Assembly (NCBI GenBank): GCA_050250665.1
Contig: JBFWOF010000009.1
Location: 62,001 to 126,000 of the forward strand
DNA from: JADKFD01 sp050250665
GTDB taxonomy: Bacteria > Pseudomonadota > Gammaproteobacteria > Xanthomonadales > SZUA-5
Reading direction: 5' to 3'
DNA length: 64,000 nt
A program made the position numbers and the translations under genes. The notes beneath the pieces were generated by a model, which saw only the letters and a program-made list of their open reading frames with translations, did no database searches and was not told where the DNA came from. Positions 34,617-43,377 of this stretch are shown in pieces. Within the stretch, counting starts at the first letter, position 1. Every line of letters starts with the position of its first letter.

Positions 34617-35015
34617 GTAGCCCGTTGTGCCGCGCAGCGGCTCAGCGGGGCTTTTCGCCGCTCTTCGTAGCCCGTTGTGCCGCGCAGCGGCTCAGCGGGG
34701 CTCTACGCGTCCCCTCCCGGACAGCGCTACGCGCAGTTCGGGCTACAACAGCCCGGGTTCCCGGCTTTCGTAGCCCGTTGTGCCGCGCAGCGGCTCAGCG
34801 GGGCTCTAGGCTTCACCGCCCGGACAGCGCTGACGCGCAGTTCGGGCTACAAGAGCCGAGGCTGCCGCTCTTCGTAGCCCGTTGTGCCGCGCAGCGGCTC
34901 AGCGGGGCTCTACGCAGCTCTTCGTAGCCCGTTGTGCCGCGCAGCGGCTCAGCGGGGCTCTTCGCCGCCCGGACAGTCACCGCCCGGACAGCGCTGACGC
35001 GCAGTTCGGGCTACA
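34617..35015. repeat. Patch of five GTAGCCCGTTGTGCCG repeats with inverted partners
   Basis: Copies of GTAGCCCGTTGTGCCGCGCA begin at 34617, 34667, 34770, 34874 and 34924. They alternate with the opposite arm (CAGCGCTGACGCGCAGTTCG, then GGGCTACAA). The patch fills the gap between the receptor terminator and the RfaH-like gene; no gene is seen in it. Confidence 0.9.
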
Positions 35016-35062
35016 AGGGCCAATGCGTGCTTGCGATTGTCGCCAAGCCCGGGCTATCGTCT

Positions 35063-35077
35063 GTTCAACGATTGAAC
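35063..35077. promoter_or_regulatory. Short palindrome upstream of the RfaH-like gene
   Basis: GTTCAA-CGA-TTGAAC is a perfect 6+6 inverted repeat ending 14 bases before the proposed start. It could be an operator for the cluster's regulator; no second copy was searched for computationally. Confidence 0.3.
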
Positions 35078-35091
35078 GGGCATACCTGCGC

Positions 35092-35595
35092 TTGCTTTCC
35101 TGGTTTGCGGTAATGACCAAACCCCGTGCCGAGGCCGAGGCACAGATGTGCCTGATGCGGCAGGGTTTCGAGACCCTGTTCCCACGCACCCGGCGAACCG
35201 TGAGAGCGGCGTCCGGCATGGTGGTACGCACCGAATCACTGTTTCCCCGCTATGTCTTCATCCAGACCGATCCGGCGCTGCAATCGCTGGAGCCGGTGCG
35301 CAGCACCCGTGGCGTCACCACCATTGTGCGCTTCGGCGGCGAGCCGGCGCGGGTCCCCGATGCCGTGATCGGGCAGATCAAGGCCCGCATCGATCTCTAT
35401 GACGGTTTTGTGCGGCTCGCCGCGCCCGACCTGGCACCAGGTACACCCGTGAAGATCAACGAAGGCCCGTTCAGCGGGCTGGATGCCATTTTTTCGGCCG
35501 CACACGGCGCTGACCGCGTACGGTTGTTTTTGACGATGTTGGGTAGCGAGCGCGAAGTGATACTGCCGCGCAGCGTACTCGGCGCCCGCATCTAG
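35092..35595 (+). CDS. RfaH/NusG-like transcription antiterminator of the EPS cluster
   Basis: The family N-terminus (WFAVMTKPRAEAEAQMCLMRQGF) requires a start near TTG 35092, giving 167 residues (RfaH 162). An ATG at 35023 would add 23 unlikely residues. The NGN domain (residues 1-100, with LFPRYVFI) and C-terminal KOW region (LAPGTPVKINEGPFSGLDAIF) are present. RfaH binds paused RNA polymerase at ops sites and lets it read through long surface-polysaccharide operons; that fits a gene heading a cluster of nearly 29 kb. No clear ops site was found downstream by eye. An unusual TTG start lowers certainty about the first residues. Confidence 0.88.
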   Translation: MLSWFAVMTKPRAEAEAQMCLMRQGFETLFPRTRRTVRAASGMVVRTESLFPRYVFIQTDPALQSLEPVRSTRGVTTIVRFGGEPARVPDAVIGQIKARIDLYDGFVRLAAPDLAPGTPVKINEGPFSGLDAIFSAAHGADRVRLFLTMLGSEREVILPRSVLGARI

Positions 35596-35680
35596 GCGCA
35601 CTGACAACCCGGCTTTCCGGCCATGCGGGCCTACACCGCAGGGCGGCAGCGTGGGGGGCAGGAAACTCCGATCCCCACCT

Positions 35681-35807
35681 GTGGGAGCGGCTTCAGCCGC
35701 GATCGGGTGCCGGCTGGTCCAGCTCTGTCACCTGGGGGAGCGGGCTCCGCCCGCGATCTTTGCCCGGCAGACCCCGCAAAGTTCGCGGGCAGAGCCCGCT
35801 CCCACAG
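35681..35807. repeat. Three REP-like units (GTGGGAGCGGCTTCAGCC family)
   Basis: Units lie at 35681-35705, 35733-35758 (variant GGGAGCGGGCTCCGCCCGCG) and, inverted, 35785-35807. They fill the gap between the antiterminator and the MarR-type gene. Confidence 0.8.
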
Positions 35808-35870
35808 ATGCCCCCTGCTGGCGCCGCAACACGCCCTTCGCCCTCGCCAAAGGCCTGAACCAGGACTCCG

Positions 35871-36236
35871 TTGGACGACGACACCCGCTATCGATTGCTG
35901 CGACTGCTCACCGAACATCCGGAGCTGACGCAACGCGAACTGGCGAGCGAGCTCGGCATGTCCCTGGGCAAGACCAATTACTGCCTGCGCGCCCTGATAG
36001 GCCGCGGCTGGATCAAGGTGCAGAACTTTCGCAACAGCGACAACAAACTGGCCTACGCTTACGTGCTCACGCCTACTGGGGTGAGCGCCAAACTGCGTGC
36101 CACGGCCGACTTCCTGCGACGCAAGCAAAAGGAATTTGTCCGTCTGGAACAGGAAATAGCCGAGCTTCGCATCGAAGTGGAATCCACCCAAACGAGCACA
36201 ACCGAGGACTCAACGTCGGCTTCAGCAGGCCCATGA
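35871..36236 (+). CDS. MarR family EPS-associated transcriptional regulator
   Basis: 121 residues from TTG 35871 (MDDDTRYRLLRLLTEHPELT). A winged helix-turn-helix covers residues 1-75 (TQRELASELGMSLGKTNYCLRALIGRGWIKV). A C-terminal coiled coil follows (FLRRKQKEFVRLEQEIAELR). This matches the small EPS-associated MarR-type family found at the head of exopolysaccharide clusters. It probably controls the genes that follow. It is 19 bases before the Wzy-like gene. Confidence 0.9.
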   Translation: MDDDTRYRLLRLLTEHPELTQRELASELGMSLGKTNYCLRALIGRGWIKVQNFRNSDNKLAYAYVLTPTGVSAKLRATADFLRRKQKEFVRLEQEIAELRIEVESTQTSTTEDSTSASAGP

Positions 36237-36255
36237 GCCGACAGCACCCCACACA

Positions 36256-37728
36256 ATGACGAAGTCCGCAAACGCAGTGGGCAGGGATGGCTACGTCGCT
36301 CCCCTTGGGGCTCATCGCCCCAGGCGTCGCCCGCTCGCTCATCCGGGCTCACGGTCTGAACTAGCAGCCGGAGTGTGCTGCGCCTTGCTGCTGGCGTTCG
36401 GCCTGCTCTTCGGTGGCGGTACTGCGAACAACCTGATGTCCGATCTGCTGGTGCAACTGCTGGCCAGCGTCGTGCTCGTGTGGGGCTTGCAGCGTCTGGA
36501 CTGGTCGACGCTGTCCCGATCTCAGCGCCAGTTGCTGGGAATTCTTGCCTTCGTGATGGCGGTTCCGTTGCTGCAATTGATTCCCTTGCCGACCGCGATC
36601 ACCTATCTGGCGCCCGGGCGATTCGAGATTTTCTCGGAGCGCGCCGCACTGGGTCTGGAGCTTCCGACGTTCGCGCCCTGGTCGCTGGATCCGGGCGCCA
36701 CGCTGGCTGCCTTCCGCGGCTTGCTGCCCACGGCGGCGCTGGCCGTGTTGGGCTGCCAGCTCAGTGTAATCTGGCTCCAGCGGATGACCATGCTGGTGGT
36801 GCTGATCGCGCTGGTGATGGTGCCACTGGGCATCGCCCAGGTCGCACAGGGCGCTCAAAGCGAGTTGCGGCCTTATGTGCCTACCAATGTGCATGATGCC
36901 GTCGGTCTGTTCGCCAACCGCAACCATTACGCGGGATTCCTGGTCACGGCGCTGATCTTTGTCATGGCCCATCTGGTTCATCGAGGCGAGCACCGCAGCG
37001 CGCGCGCTACCCGCGTCCTCCAGCAGCTGGGTTGGTTGATTGCGGGCGCCATGCTGCTGATTGGCATCATGCTGTCGCGCTCCCGCGCTGGCGTGGTGCT
37101 GGCGGGTATCGCTGTCATGACTTTCCTGGTGATTGCCTTCCTGCGGCGCCGGGAAGATCCGACTACCTTCCGCTGGCTGTTCGGATTCGCCCTTGCTGGC
37201 GGCCTGATGGCTTTTCAGTTCGGTTTCTCGGCGATTGCCGATCGTCTGAGTCAGAGCGGTGACTACCGGCTGCAGCTGATACCGGCCGCGCTTGATCTGG
37301 CCAGCAGTTTCGCCTGGTTGGGGACGGGCCTTGGCAGTTTCGTTGCCACCTATGCCGCTCACGAACCGATCGAGGTTCTGGGGGCAAAGATCGTGACCCA
37401 TGCCCATAGTGATTGGGCCGAGCTTTGGGTGGAGTTAGGCGTAGTGCTGGTGCCCTTGACCCTGATGGCAGGGGCCTGGCTGGTTTCGCGAGGCCGAGAA
37501 ATCGTGCCGCGGGCTGTCCATCACTCGCTGCATTTTTCCGGCTTGCTGATTGTTGTGCTGCTGAGTCTGCATTCGCTGGTCGACTATCCCTTGCGCACCA
37601 CGTCGGTCTCGATGGTGCTGGTGCTCGCGGCATTGCTCTGCGCGCACAGCCTGCGGCACGCCTCGGAGCCGCCTTCGGGCGATCGGGCGTCACGCCACAA
37701 GCATCCGGAGATGGATTCTGATCATTGA
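36256..37728 (+). CDS. O-antigen ligase/polymerase family membrane protein (Wzy/WaaL type)
   Basis: 490 residues with about 10-12 membrane helices. The family's periplasmic-loop region is GLFANRNHYAGFLVTALIF and SRSRAGVVLAGIAVM, then a conserved HAHSDWAELWVELGVVLVPL segment near 380-400. It joins or polymerises lipid-linked glycans at the periplasmic face. Whether it is polymerase or ligase cannot be told. A second member of this class lies at 58957. It ends 11 bases inside the proposed start of the next gene. Confidence 0.88.
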   Translation: MTKSANAVGRDGYVAPLGAHRPRRRPLAHPGSRSELAAGVCCALLLAFGLLFGGGTANNLMSDLLVQLLASVVLVWGLQRLDWSTLSRSQRQLLGILAFVMAVPLLQLIPLPTAITYLAPGRFEIFSERAALGLELPTFAPWSLDPGATLAAFRGLLPTAALAVLGCQLSVIWLQRMTMLVVLIALVMVPLGIAQVAQGAQSELRPYVPTNVHDAVGLFANRNHYAGFLVTALIFVMAHLVHRGEHRSARATRVLQQLGWLIAGAMLLIGIMLSRSRAGVVLAGIAVMTFLVIAFLRRREDPTTFRWLFGFALAGGLMAFQFGFSAIADRLSQSGDYRLQLIPAALDLASSFAWLGTGLGSFVATYAAHEPIEVLGAKIVTHAHSDWAELWVELGVVLVPLTLMAGAWLVSRGREIVPRAVHHSLHFSGLLIVVLLSLHSLVDYPLRTTSVSMVLVLAALLCAHSLRHASEPPSGDRASRHKHPEMDSDH

Positions 37729-38998
37729 GCTGAACAACGCGCGCCCAGCCGTCATCGGCCTGGGCTATGTCGGCCTGCCGCTGGCATTGGCCTTCGCCCG
37801 TCAGCGCCCGACGCTGGGATTCGACATCGATACCGTCCGCGTTGCCGATCTGCAGGCCGGGCGTGATGCCAGTGGCGAATGCAGTGCCGACGAGATCGCG
37901 CAGTCGACCCATCTGCAGCTCAGCTGTGATCCCGCCGAGCTGGCAGCAGCCAACGTCTACATCATTGCAGTGCCGACGCCGGTGAACCGGCACAAATGGC
38001 CGGATCTGCAGCCCTTGTTGGCCGCCACCCGCACCGTCGCAGCCGTCCTCAAGAGCGGTGACGTCGTGATTTACGAATCCACCGTCTACCCTGGCGCCAC
38101 CGAGGATGTCTGCGTGCCGGCGCTGGAGCAGCACAGCGGCTTGCGCTTCAATCAGGATTTCTTCGTCGGCTACAGCCCCGAACGCATCAATCCCGGCGAC
38201 CGTCAGCGGCGACTCGCAGATATCGTCAAGGTCACGTCCGGCTCAACTCCGGAAGCAGCGGCCTTCGTCGATGCGCTCTATCGCGACATCGTGCCGGCCG
38301 GCACCCACTCGGCACCGTCAATCCGTGTGGCCGAGGCCGCAAAGGCCATTGAAAACACCCAGCGCGACGTCAATATCGCCCTGGTCAACGAGTTTGCCCA
38401 GTTGTTTGCCCGGCTCAGCATCGACACCGAAGCCGTGCTGAAGGCGGCCGGCACCAAGTGGAATTTCCTGCCCTTCAGGCCCGGACTCGTCGGTGGTCAC
38501 TGTATCGGCGTCGATCCCTACTACCTGGTGCACAAGGCCCAGGAAGTGGGCTACCACCCCGAGCTGATCCTCGCCGCCCGACGCATCAACGAAGGCATGA
38601 GCGACTACGTCACCGGCGAAGTGCTCAAGCTGCTGGCGCAACATCGGATCAACATCGTCGGCGCCCGGATACTGGTGCTGGGCATCACCTTCAAGGAAAA
38701 CTGCGCCGACATACGCAACACCCGCGTGATCGAAATCGTCCGCGAGCTGCAGGGCTATCACGCGCAGGTCGATGTGCATGACCCCTGGGCCGACAGCGAA
38801 GAGTGCCGACGCGACTACGCCATCACGCTCTGCCCGCAGCCGGACCCGGCCAGCTACGATCTGATGCTGCTTGCCGTCGCCCACCGACAATTCGCCGAGC
38901 AGAGCAAGGACGAGATTCGCCAGTACCTGAAACCAGATGGCCTGCTGCTCGACCTCAAATACGCCGCCGCCCCCGGAAGCGCCGATGCCAAGCTCTGA
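37718..38998 (+). CDS. tviB: UDP-N-acetyl-D-hexosamine 6-dehydrogenase, TviB/WbpO type
   Basis: The Rossmann motif VIGLGYVGLPLA must be at the N-terminus, but no ATG, GTG or TTG precedes it in frame. CTG 37718, with GGAG seven bases upstream, gives 426 residues, the usual length. ATC or ATT codons beside it are alternatives. The NAD-binding domain is followed by the central IENTQRDVNIALVNEFAQL, TKWNFLPFRPGLVGGHCIG with the catalytic Cys (HCIGVDPYYL) and the C-terminal UDP-binding domain. It oxidises UDP-GlcNAc or UDP-GalNAc to the uronic acid, a precursor of an acidic glycan. It overlaps the Wzy-like gene by 11 bases. The start is uncertain, the function firm. Confidence 0.9.
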   Translation: MIIELNNARPAVIGLGYVGLPLALAFARQRPTLGFDIDTVRVADLQAGRDASGECSADEIAQSTHLQLSCDPAELAAANVYIIAVPTPVNRHKWPDLQPLLAATRTVAAVLKSGDVVIYESTVYPGATEDVCVPALEQHSGLRFNQDFFVGYSPERINPGDRQRRLADIVKVTSGSTPEAAAFVDALYRDIVPAGTHSAPSIRVAEAAKAIENTQRDVNIALVNEFAQLFARLSIDTEAVLKAAGTKWNFLPFRPGLVGGHCIGVDPYYLVHKAQEVGYHPELILAARRINEGMSDYVTGEVLKLLAQHRINIVGARILVLGITFKENCADIRNTRVIEIVRELQGYHAQVDVHDPWADSEECRRDYAITLCPQPDPASYDLMLLAVAHRQFAEQSKDEIRQYLKPDGLLLDLKYAAAPGSADAKL

Positions 38999-39059
38999 CC
39001 CCCGCAGTCGTGGAGCAGTGCCCGGTCCAATCCTGTTCAGATGCGTAATGGCGAGCAAC

Positions 39060-39143
39060 GTAGGTTGGGCTAAGGCCGCACGCCGTGCCCAACAACGGCG
39101 CCCCAGATCGTTGGGCACGGCCTGCGGCCTTAGCCCAACCTAC
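39060..39143. repeat. 33-bp inverted repeat, GTAGGTTGGGCTAAGG family (copy 2)
   Basis: Arms 39060-39092 and 39111-39143 pair with one mismatch and match the hairpin at 22379-22462. It could act as a terminator or mRNA-stabilising stem within the cluster. Confidence 0.88.
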
Positions 39144-39154
39144 CCAAAGCAAGC

Positions 39155-39310
39155 ACACCCTGCCGAGCAAGCTCGGCACTACCAAAGCCTCGTACACCGA
39201 TGCTCTGGTAGAGCGGAGCTTGCTCCGCTGCTTCTGCTGGACTTTGGCTCTTGCTCTGTCTTGAAGCAAGATCCGCACACCGTGCCGAGCAAGCTTGCAC
39301 TACGTGGGCC
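39155..39310. repeat. Composite palindromic repeat (same family as 22570-22985)
   Basis: It contains CTGCCGAGCAAGCTCGGCAC, then GTAGAGCGGAGCTTGCTCCG, then a degenerate third copy near 39285-39305. With the hairpin at 39060-39143 it fills the 369-base gap before asnB; no gene is seen there. Confidence 0.82.
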
Positions 39311-39367
39311 CAGCTCCCATGGCATCCATCGTGGACTCACGCTCCATTTGACCCATTTCCCTGAATC

Positions 39368-41146
39368 ATGTGCGGCATAGCCGGCACGCTGCGCCTGCGC
39401 GATAGCGCCTCGGCCGTCGACGCTGCGTCGCTCGACTGCGTGCGCGACCACATGCGCGCGCGCGGTCCGGACGGCGCGGGAACCTGGATTTCGCCGGACG
39501 GTCGTGTTGGTCTGGCGCACCGCCGTCTGGCAATCATCGACCTGTCCGAGCGCGGCGCGCAGCCCATGCATGCGGGGCATCTGTCGATCACCTTCAATGG
39601 CGAGATCTACAACTATCAGCATCTGCGCCGGGAACTCGAAGCCCAGGGTGAGCAGTTCCAGTCGGATTCCGATACCGAGGTCCTGCTGAAACTGTACGCC
39701 CGGGACGGCGTTGCCATGTTCGAAACGCTGCGCGGCATGTACGCGCTGGCGATCTGGGACAGCCGCGAGCAGGTGTTGTTGCTGGCCCGTGATCCTTTCG
39801 GCATCAAGCCGCTGTATTACGCCGAGGCCGAGGGTTGCGTCTGGTTTGCCTCGCAAGCGCGCGCCCTGGCCGACACCGGCATGGTCAGTGCCGAGCCCGA
39901 TACCCGGGCCTGGACCCAGTTTCTGCTGTGGGGCAGCGTACCGGAGCCACGAACTGCCTACCGCGCGATACGCGCCGTGCCGGCCGGGGCCTGGATGAAA
40001 CTCAGTCCGAAGGCCGGCATCGGGGCACCGCAGGCGCACACCAGTCTGGCGCAGACTTATGCCAGCTCGGGGCAGGGCGCCAGCGCCGCCCAGATCAGAG
40101 AAGCCACGCTGGACAGCGTGCGTCACCACCTGATTGCCGATGTTCCGGTAGGCGTGTTTCTGTCCGCCGGCATCGACTCCGCCGCGGTATTGGGCCTGGC
40201 GCGGGATTCCGGTGCCAGCCCACAATCGGTCACGCTGGGCTTTGCCGAATTCGCCGGCAGCGCCCGCGACGAAAGCCCGCTGGCTGCGGAAGTGGCGGCG
40301 CTCTATGGCTCGGCGCATCAGGTGCGCAGGGTCGATCGTGCCGAGTTCGAGCGCGATCTGCCGGCGATTCTTGCCGCCATGGATCAGCCTAGCATCGATG
40401 GCATCAACACCTGGTTTGTGGCCAAGGCGGCCCGGGAGCTGGGATGGAAAGTGGCGCTCAGCGGCCTCGGTGGCGATGAGTTGTTCGGCGGGTATCCGTC
40501 CTTCCGCGATCTGCCACTCTGGACCCGCTGGCTGGGCTGGGCCCGGCACACGCCGCGTCTGGGCGAATTTGCCGGTCGTCTGGTCGGGCGCATCCTCAAA
40601 CACCCGAAAGCCCAGGGTCTGCTGCGCTACGGCGGCACCTGGTCAGGTGCCTACTACCTGCGGCGCGGCTTGTTCATGCCCTGGGAAATCGAGGCCGAGC
40701 GCCCCTCATGGCTACCGCAAGACCGCGATGCGATCGTCGAATCACTGCAAGCGCTGGACCGGCTGCTCAGCCCCGACCCCGGCAGCGATCACGCCCGGGT
40801 CAGCGTGCTGGAATCCGGCGCCTACATGCGCAACCAGCTGCTGCGCGACAGCGACTGGGCCAGCATGGCCCAGTCCATAGAACTGCGCGTGCCGCTGGTC
40901 GACATCGAACTCAGCCGACGCCTGGGACCACACTTGCCGGCAGCCGTACCCGGTGTCGCCAAGGCCGGCCTGGCGCTGGCCCCGCAATTGCCACTGCCCG
41001 ACAGCCTGATCAACCGACCCAAGAGCGGCTTCGAAACCCCGGTGGGGCAGTGGATTGCCAGCAGCAACGGCGAGCCCTGGGCGCGGGCGTGGGCGCGGCG
41101 GGTGGTCTCGATGACCACGAACTCCACTGACCGCCGGGTCGCCTGA
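39368..41146 (+). CDS. asnB: Asparagine synthetase (glutamine-hydrolysing) family amidotransferase
   Basis: 592 residues. The nucleophile Cys2 starts MCGIAGTLRLRD (class II glutaminase), with RGPDGAGTW and LAHRRLAIIDLSERG typical of the domain. The ATP-pyrophosphatase domain has the P-loop as SAGIDSAAVLG rather than SGG-x-DS, plus LGGDELFGGYPSFRD. It transfers glutamine nitrogen to a carboxylate. In polysaccharide clusters such enzymes often amidate uronic acids; the neighbouring UDP-hexosamine dehydrogenase would supply one, which is inference. The next gene starts immediately after the stop. Confidence 0.93.
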   Translation: MCGIAGTLRLRDSASAVDAASLDCVRDHMRARGPDGAGTWISPDGRVGLAHRRLAIIDLSERGAQPMHAGHLSITFNGEIYNYQHLRRELEAQGEQFQSDSDTEVLLKLYARDGVAMFETLRGMYALAIWDSREQVLLLARDPFGIKPLYYAEAEGCVWFASQARALADTGMVSAEPDTRAWTQFLLWGSVPEPRTAYRAIRAVPAGAWMKLSPKAGIGAPQAHTSLAQTYASSGQGASAAQIREATLDSVRHHLIADVPVGVFLSAGIDSAAVLGLARDSGASPQSVTLGFAEFAGSARDESPLAAEVAALYGSAHQVRRVDRAEFERDLPAILAAMDQPSIDGINTWFVAKAARELGWKVALSGLGGDELFGGYPSFRDLPLWTRWLGWARHTPRLGEFAGRLVGRILKHPKAQGLLRYGGTWSGAYYLRRGLFMPWEIEAERPSWLPQDRDAIVESLQALDRLLSPDPGSDHARVSVLESGAYMRNQLLRDSDWASMAQSIELRVPLVDIELSRRLGPHLPAAVPGVAKAGLALAPQLPLPDSLINRPKSGFETPVGQWIASSNGEPWARAWARRVVSMTTNSTDRRVA

Positions 41147-42355
41147 GTGACCCGTTCGATTCTGATTCATACCATCTCCGCCCGGGATGGCGGCGTTCCA
41201 CAAATGGTCGAGTTTGCCGCACAAACATTGCAGCACCAGGGTTGGACAGTGGAGTTGGCTTACTACCAGCCGTACAGCCAGTCACCGGAGCTGTCGACTC
41301 CCAGTTTCGCGCTGGGAAGGCGCAGACCGCGAAGCCGCCGCGAAGATGGAATCGCCTCCGTACCGGCCACCGCGCTGGGGGCCTGGCTGCCTGAACTTGA
41401 GTTCACTCACTATTGGCCGCGGCGGGAATGGCAGCTGTTGATGGACGGTTTCGACGCACATCTGGTCGTCTCCGGCAATGCGCTTGCAGGCACCGCCCTG
41501 GCCCGCACCCATCGCCGCTTTGCCGCGTGGATTGCGACAGACTTTGATGGTGACCGAATCAACCGGGTCGCGAAGTTCCCATGGCCGCGGCGACTCCTCG
41601 ACAGAGTCCTCAACGCTCCAGTTGCCAGACAGCTCGAGCGACAGGTACTGCGCTCAGCTCGAGTCCTGGCCCTGAGCCGGCACACGGCACAACAGCTCAA
41701 CCGTGTCGCAGGTGCGGACGTCGTGTCGGAAATACTGGTTGCGCCTGTGGATACCGATCATTTTCGACCCGAGGCGGGAACTACGCAGCCCCTGCGGGTC
41801 GGTTTCTCGGGACGCCTGGCGGACCCCAGGAAGAATCTACCGCTGCTGCTGGATGCGCTGGCCAGCGCGAGAAGTCAGGGCTGCCAACTGACGGCAGTGC
41901 TCATCGGCTGCAGCCCCAGCGCGGAATTGAACCGCGAACTCGAGCAACGCCAGCTCGGTACCGCGGTGCGAGCGCTCTCCTACATGGACCGAAAGGCCTT
42001 GGCCGTTGAGCTCAGGCAACTGGATGTGTATGCACTTCCCTCGCATCAGGAGGGTCTGTGCATCGCAGCGCTTGAGGCCATGGCCAGCGCGGTTCCCGTG
42101 GTGAGTACGCGATGCGGTGGGCCGGAAAACTATGTAGTAGACGGCGAGAACGGCTATCTGGTCGACAGTGATGCCGAAACAATGGGCGCCGCCATTGCCA
42201 GCATCTGCACGGATCGGCCGCTTCGTGATCGCATGGGATCGGCTGCGAGGGAGACCGTGCTGCGCGATTTCGGCAAGGCTGCGTGCGCAGCCATTCTGAT
42301 CAAACATATTGAGGCCTCGGCACTCGCCGAACACATGACTGAGGAGACGGCTTGA
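41147..42355 (+). CDS. Glycosyltransferase family 4
   Basis: 402 residues from a GTG directly after the asnB stop. GT-B fold: the N-terminal domain starts ILIHTISARDGGVPQMVEF, and the C-terminal domain has RVGFSGRLADPRKNLPLLL and the E-x7-E stretch HQEGLCIAALEAMASAVPVV. It transfers a sugar from a nucleotide donor with retention; donor and acceptor are unknown. The stop overlaps the epimerase start by one base. Confidence 0.92.
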   Translation: MTRSILIHTISARDGGVPQMVEFAAQTLQHQGWTVELAYYQPYSQSPELSTPSFALGRRRPRSRREDGIASVPATALGAWLPELEFTHYWPRREWQLLMDGFDAHLVVSGNALAGTALARTHRRFAAWIATDFDGDRINRVAKFPWPRRLLDRVLNAPVARQLERQVLRSARVLALSRHTAQQLNRVAGADVVSEILVAPVDTDHFRPEAGTTQPLRVGFSGRLADPRKNLPLLLDALASARSQGCQLTAVLIGCSPSAELNRELEQRQLGTAVRALSYMDRKALAVELRQLDVYALPSHQEGLCIAALEAMASAVPVVSTRCGGPENYVVDGENGYLVDSDAETMGAAIASICTDRPLRDRMGSAARETVLRDFGKAACAAILIKHIEASALAEHMTEETA

Positions 42356-43377
42356 TGCGAGCCTTGATTACCGGTGGGGCAGGTTTTATAGGCACGAACG
42401 CCTGCCTGCATTTTGCTCGTCAGGGTTGGGAAATCTGTGCACTGGACAATTTGTCCCGCCGCGGAACGGACACAAACCTGGAATGGTTGCGGGCGCAGAT
42501 CCCGGTAACGCTGGTGCAGGCAGACGTGCGTGATGCCGCCGCGGTCGACAAGGCTGTCGCTGACTTCCGTCCTGATCTGGTTCTGCACTTGGCCGGTCAG
42601 GTGGCTGTCACGACTTCAGTCAAGGATCCCCGCGAAGACTTCGAGATCAACGCAGCAGGCACCTTCAACGTGCTCGACGCAGTCCGCCGACATGCCCCCC
42701 TGGCCTTTTTCATCAATGCCTCCACCAACAAGGTCTACGGAAAGCTGGAACACCTGGGTGTGGTGGAGCGCAGCGGGCGCTACGAGTACGCCAATCATCC
42801 CTTCGGGGTTGCCGAGAGCGAAAGGCTGGACTTTCATTCGCCCTACGGCTGCTCCAAGGGCGTGGCCGATCAGTACACGATTGACTACGCCCGCATCTAT
42901 GGTCTGAAGACCGTCACTTTCCGACAGAGCTGCATCTACGGTCAGCGCCAGCTCGGCATCGAGGATCAAGGCTGGGTGGCCTGGTTTGCCATTGCCGCCA
43001 CGCTGGGCAAGCCCCTGAGCATCTATGGCAACGGCAAACAGATTCGGGATGTTCTGGACGTGCGCGACCTCGTTCGTGCCTATGAGGCTGCGTACCACCA
43101 CAAGGATGTAGTGGCTGGACGGGCCTACAACATCGGCGGCGGGCCGGAACAGACTCTGAGTCTGCTGGAACTGTTGGCACATCTTGAGGAACAGACGGGC
43201 AAACGCATCCAGCCGGCATTTGCAGACTGGAGACCCGGCGATCAACCGGTCTTCGTCTGCGACGTCCGCGCTGCAAGAAAGGACTTCGGCTGGGAACCAG
43301 GCATCAAGGTCAAGCAGGGTGTCGCCGACCTGATCGACTGGGTTTCGCGCAACCGGGAGTTGTTCAATTGGATGTAA
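42355..43377 (+). CDS. NAD-dependent epimerase, CDP-paratose 2-epimerase (RfbE)-like
   Basis: 340 residues. The SDR motif is GGAGFIGTN, with the catalytic Y-x3-K as YGCSKGVADQYTIDYARIYG. Marker stretches FINASTNKVYGKLE, LDFHSPYGCSKG and QLGIEDQGWVAWF strongly resemble RfbE (Tyv), which makes CDP-tyvelose from CDP-paratose. The other CDP-dideoxyhexose genes (rfbF, rfbG, rfbS) are absent in the window, so either they lie elsewhere or the substrate differs. It overlaps wzm by ten bases. Confidence 0.88.
   Translation: MRALITGGAGFIGTNACLHFARQGWEICALDNLSRRGTDTNLEWLRAQIPVTLVQADVRDAAAVDKAVADFRPDLVLHLAGQVAVTTSVKDPREDFEINAAGTFNVLDAVRRHAPLAFFINASTNKVYGKLEHLGVVERSGRYEYANHPFGVAESERLDFHSPYGCSKGVADQYTIDYARIYGLKTVTFRQSCIYGQRQLGIEDQGWVAWFAIAATLGKPLSIYGNGKQIRDVLDVRDLVRAYEAAYHHKDVVAGRAYNIGGGPEQTLSLLELLAHLEEQTGKRIQPAFADWRPGDQPVFVCDVRAARKDFGWEPGIKVKQGVADLIDWVSRNRELFNWM

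Noticed and set aside
34882..35091. N-terminal extension of the RfaH-like protein up to 34882
   Set aside because: That part translates the GTAGCCCG repeats and goes beyond the family's normal N-terminus.
35596..36256. ops element for the RfaH-like protein
   Set aside because: No convincing GGCGGTAG-type sequence was seen by eye; a motif search would decide.
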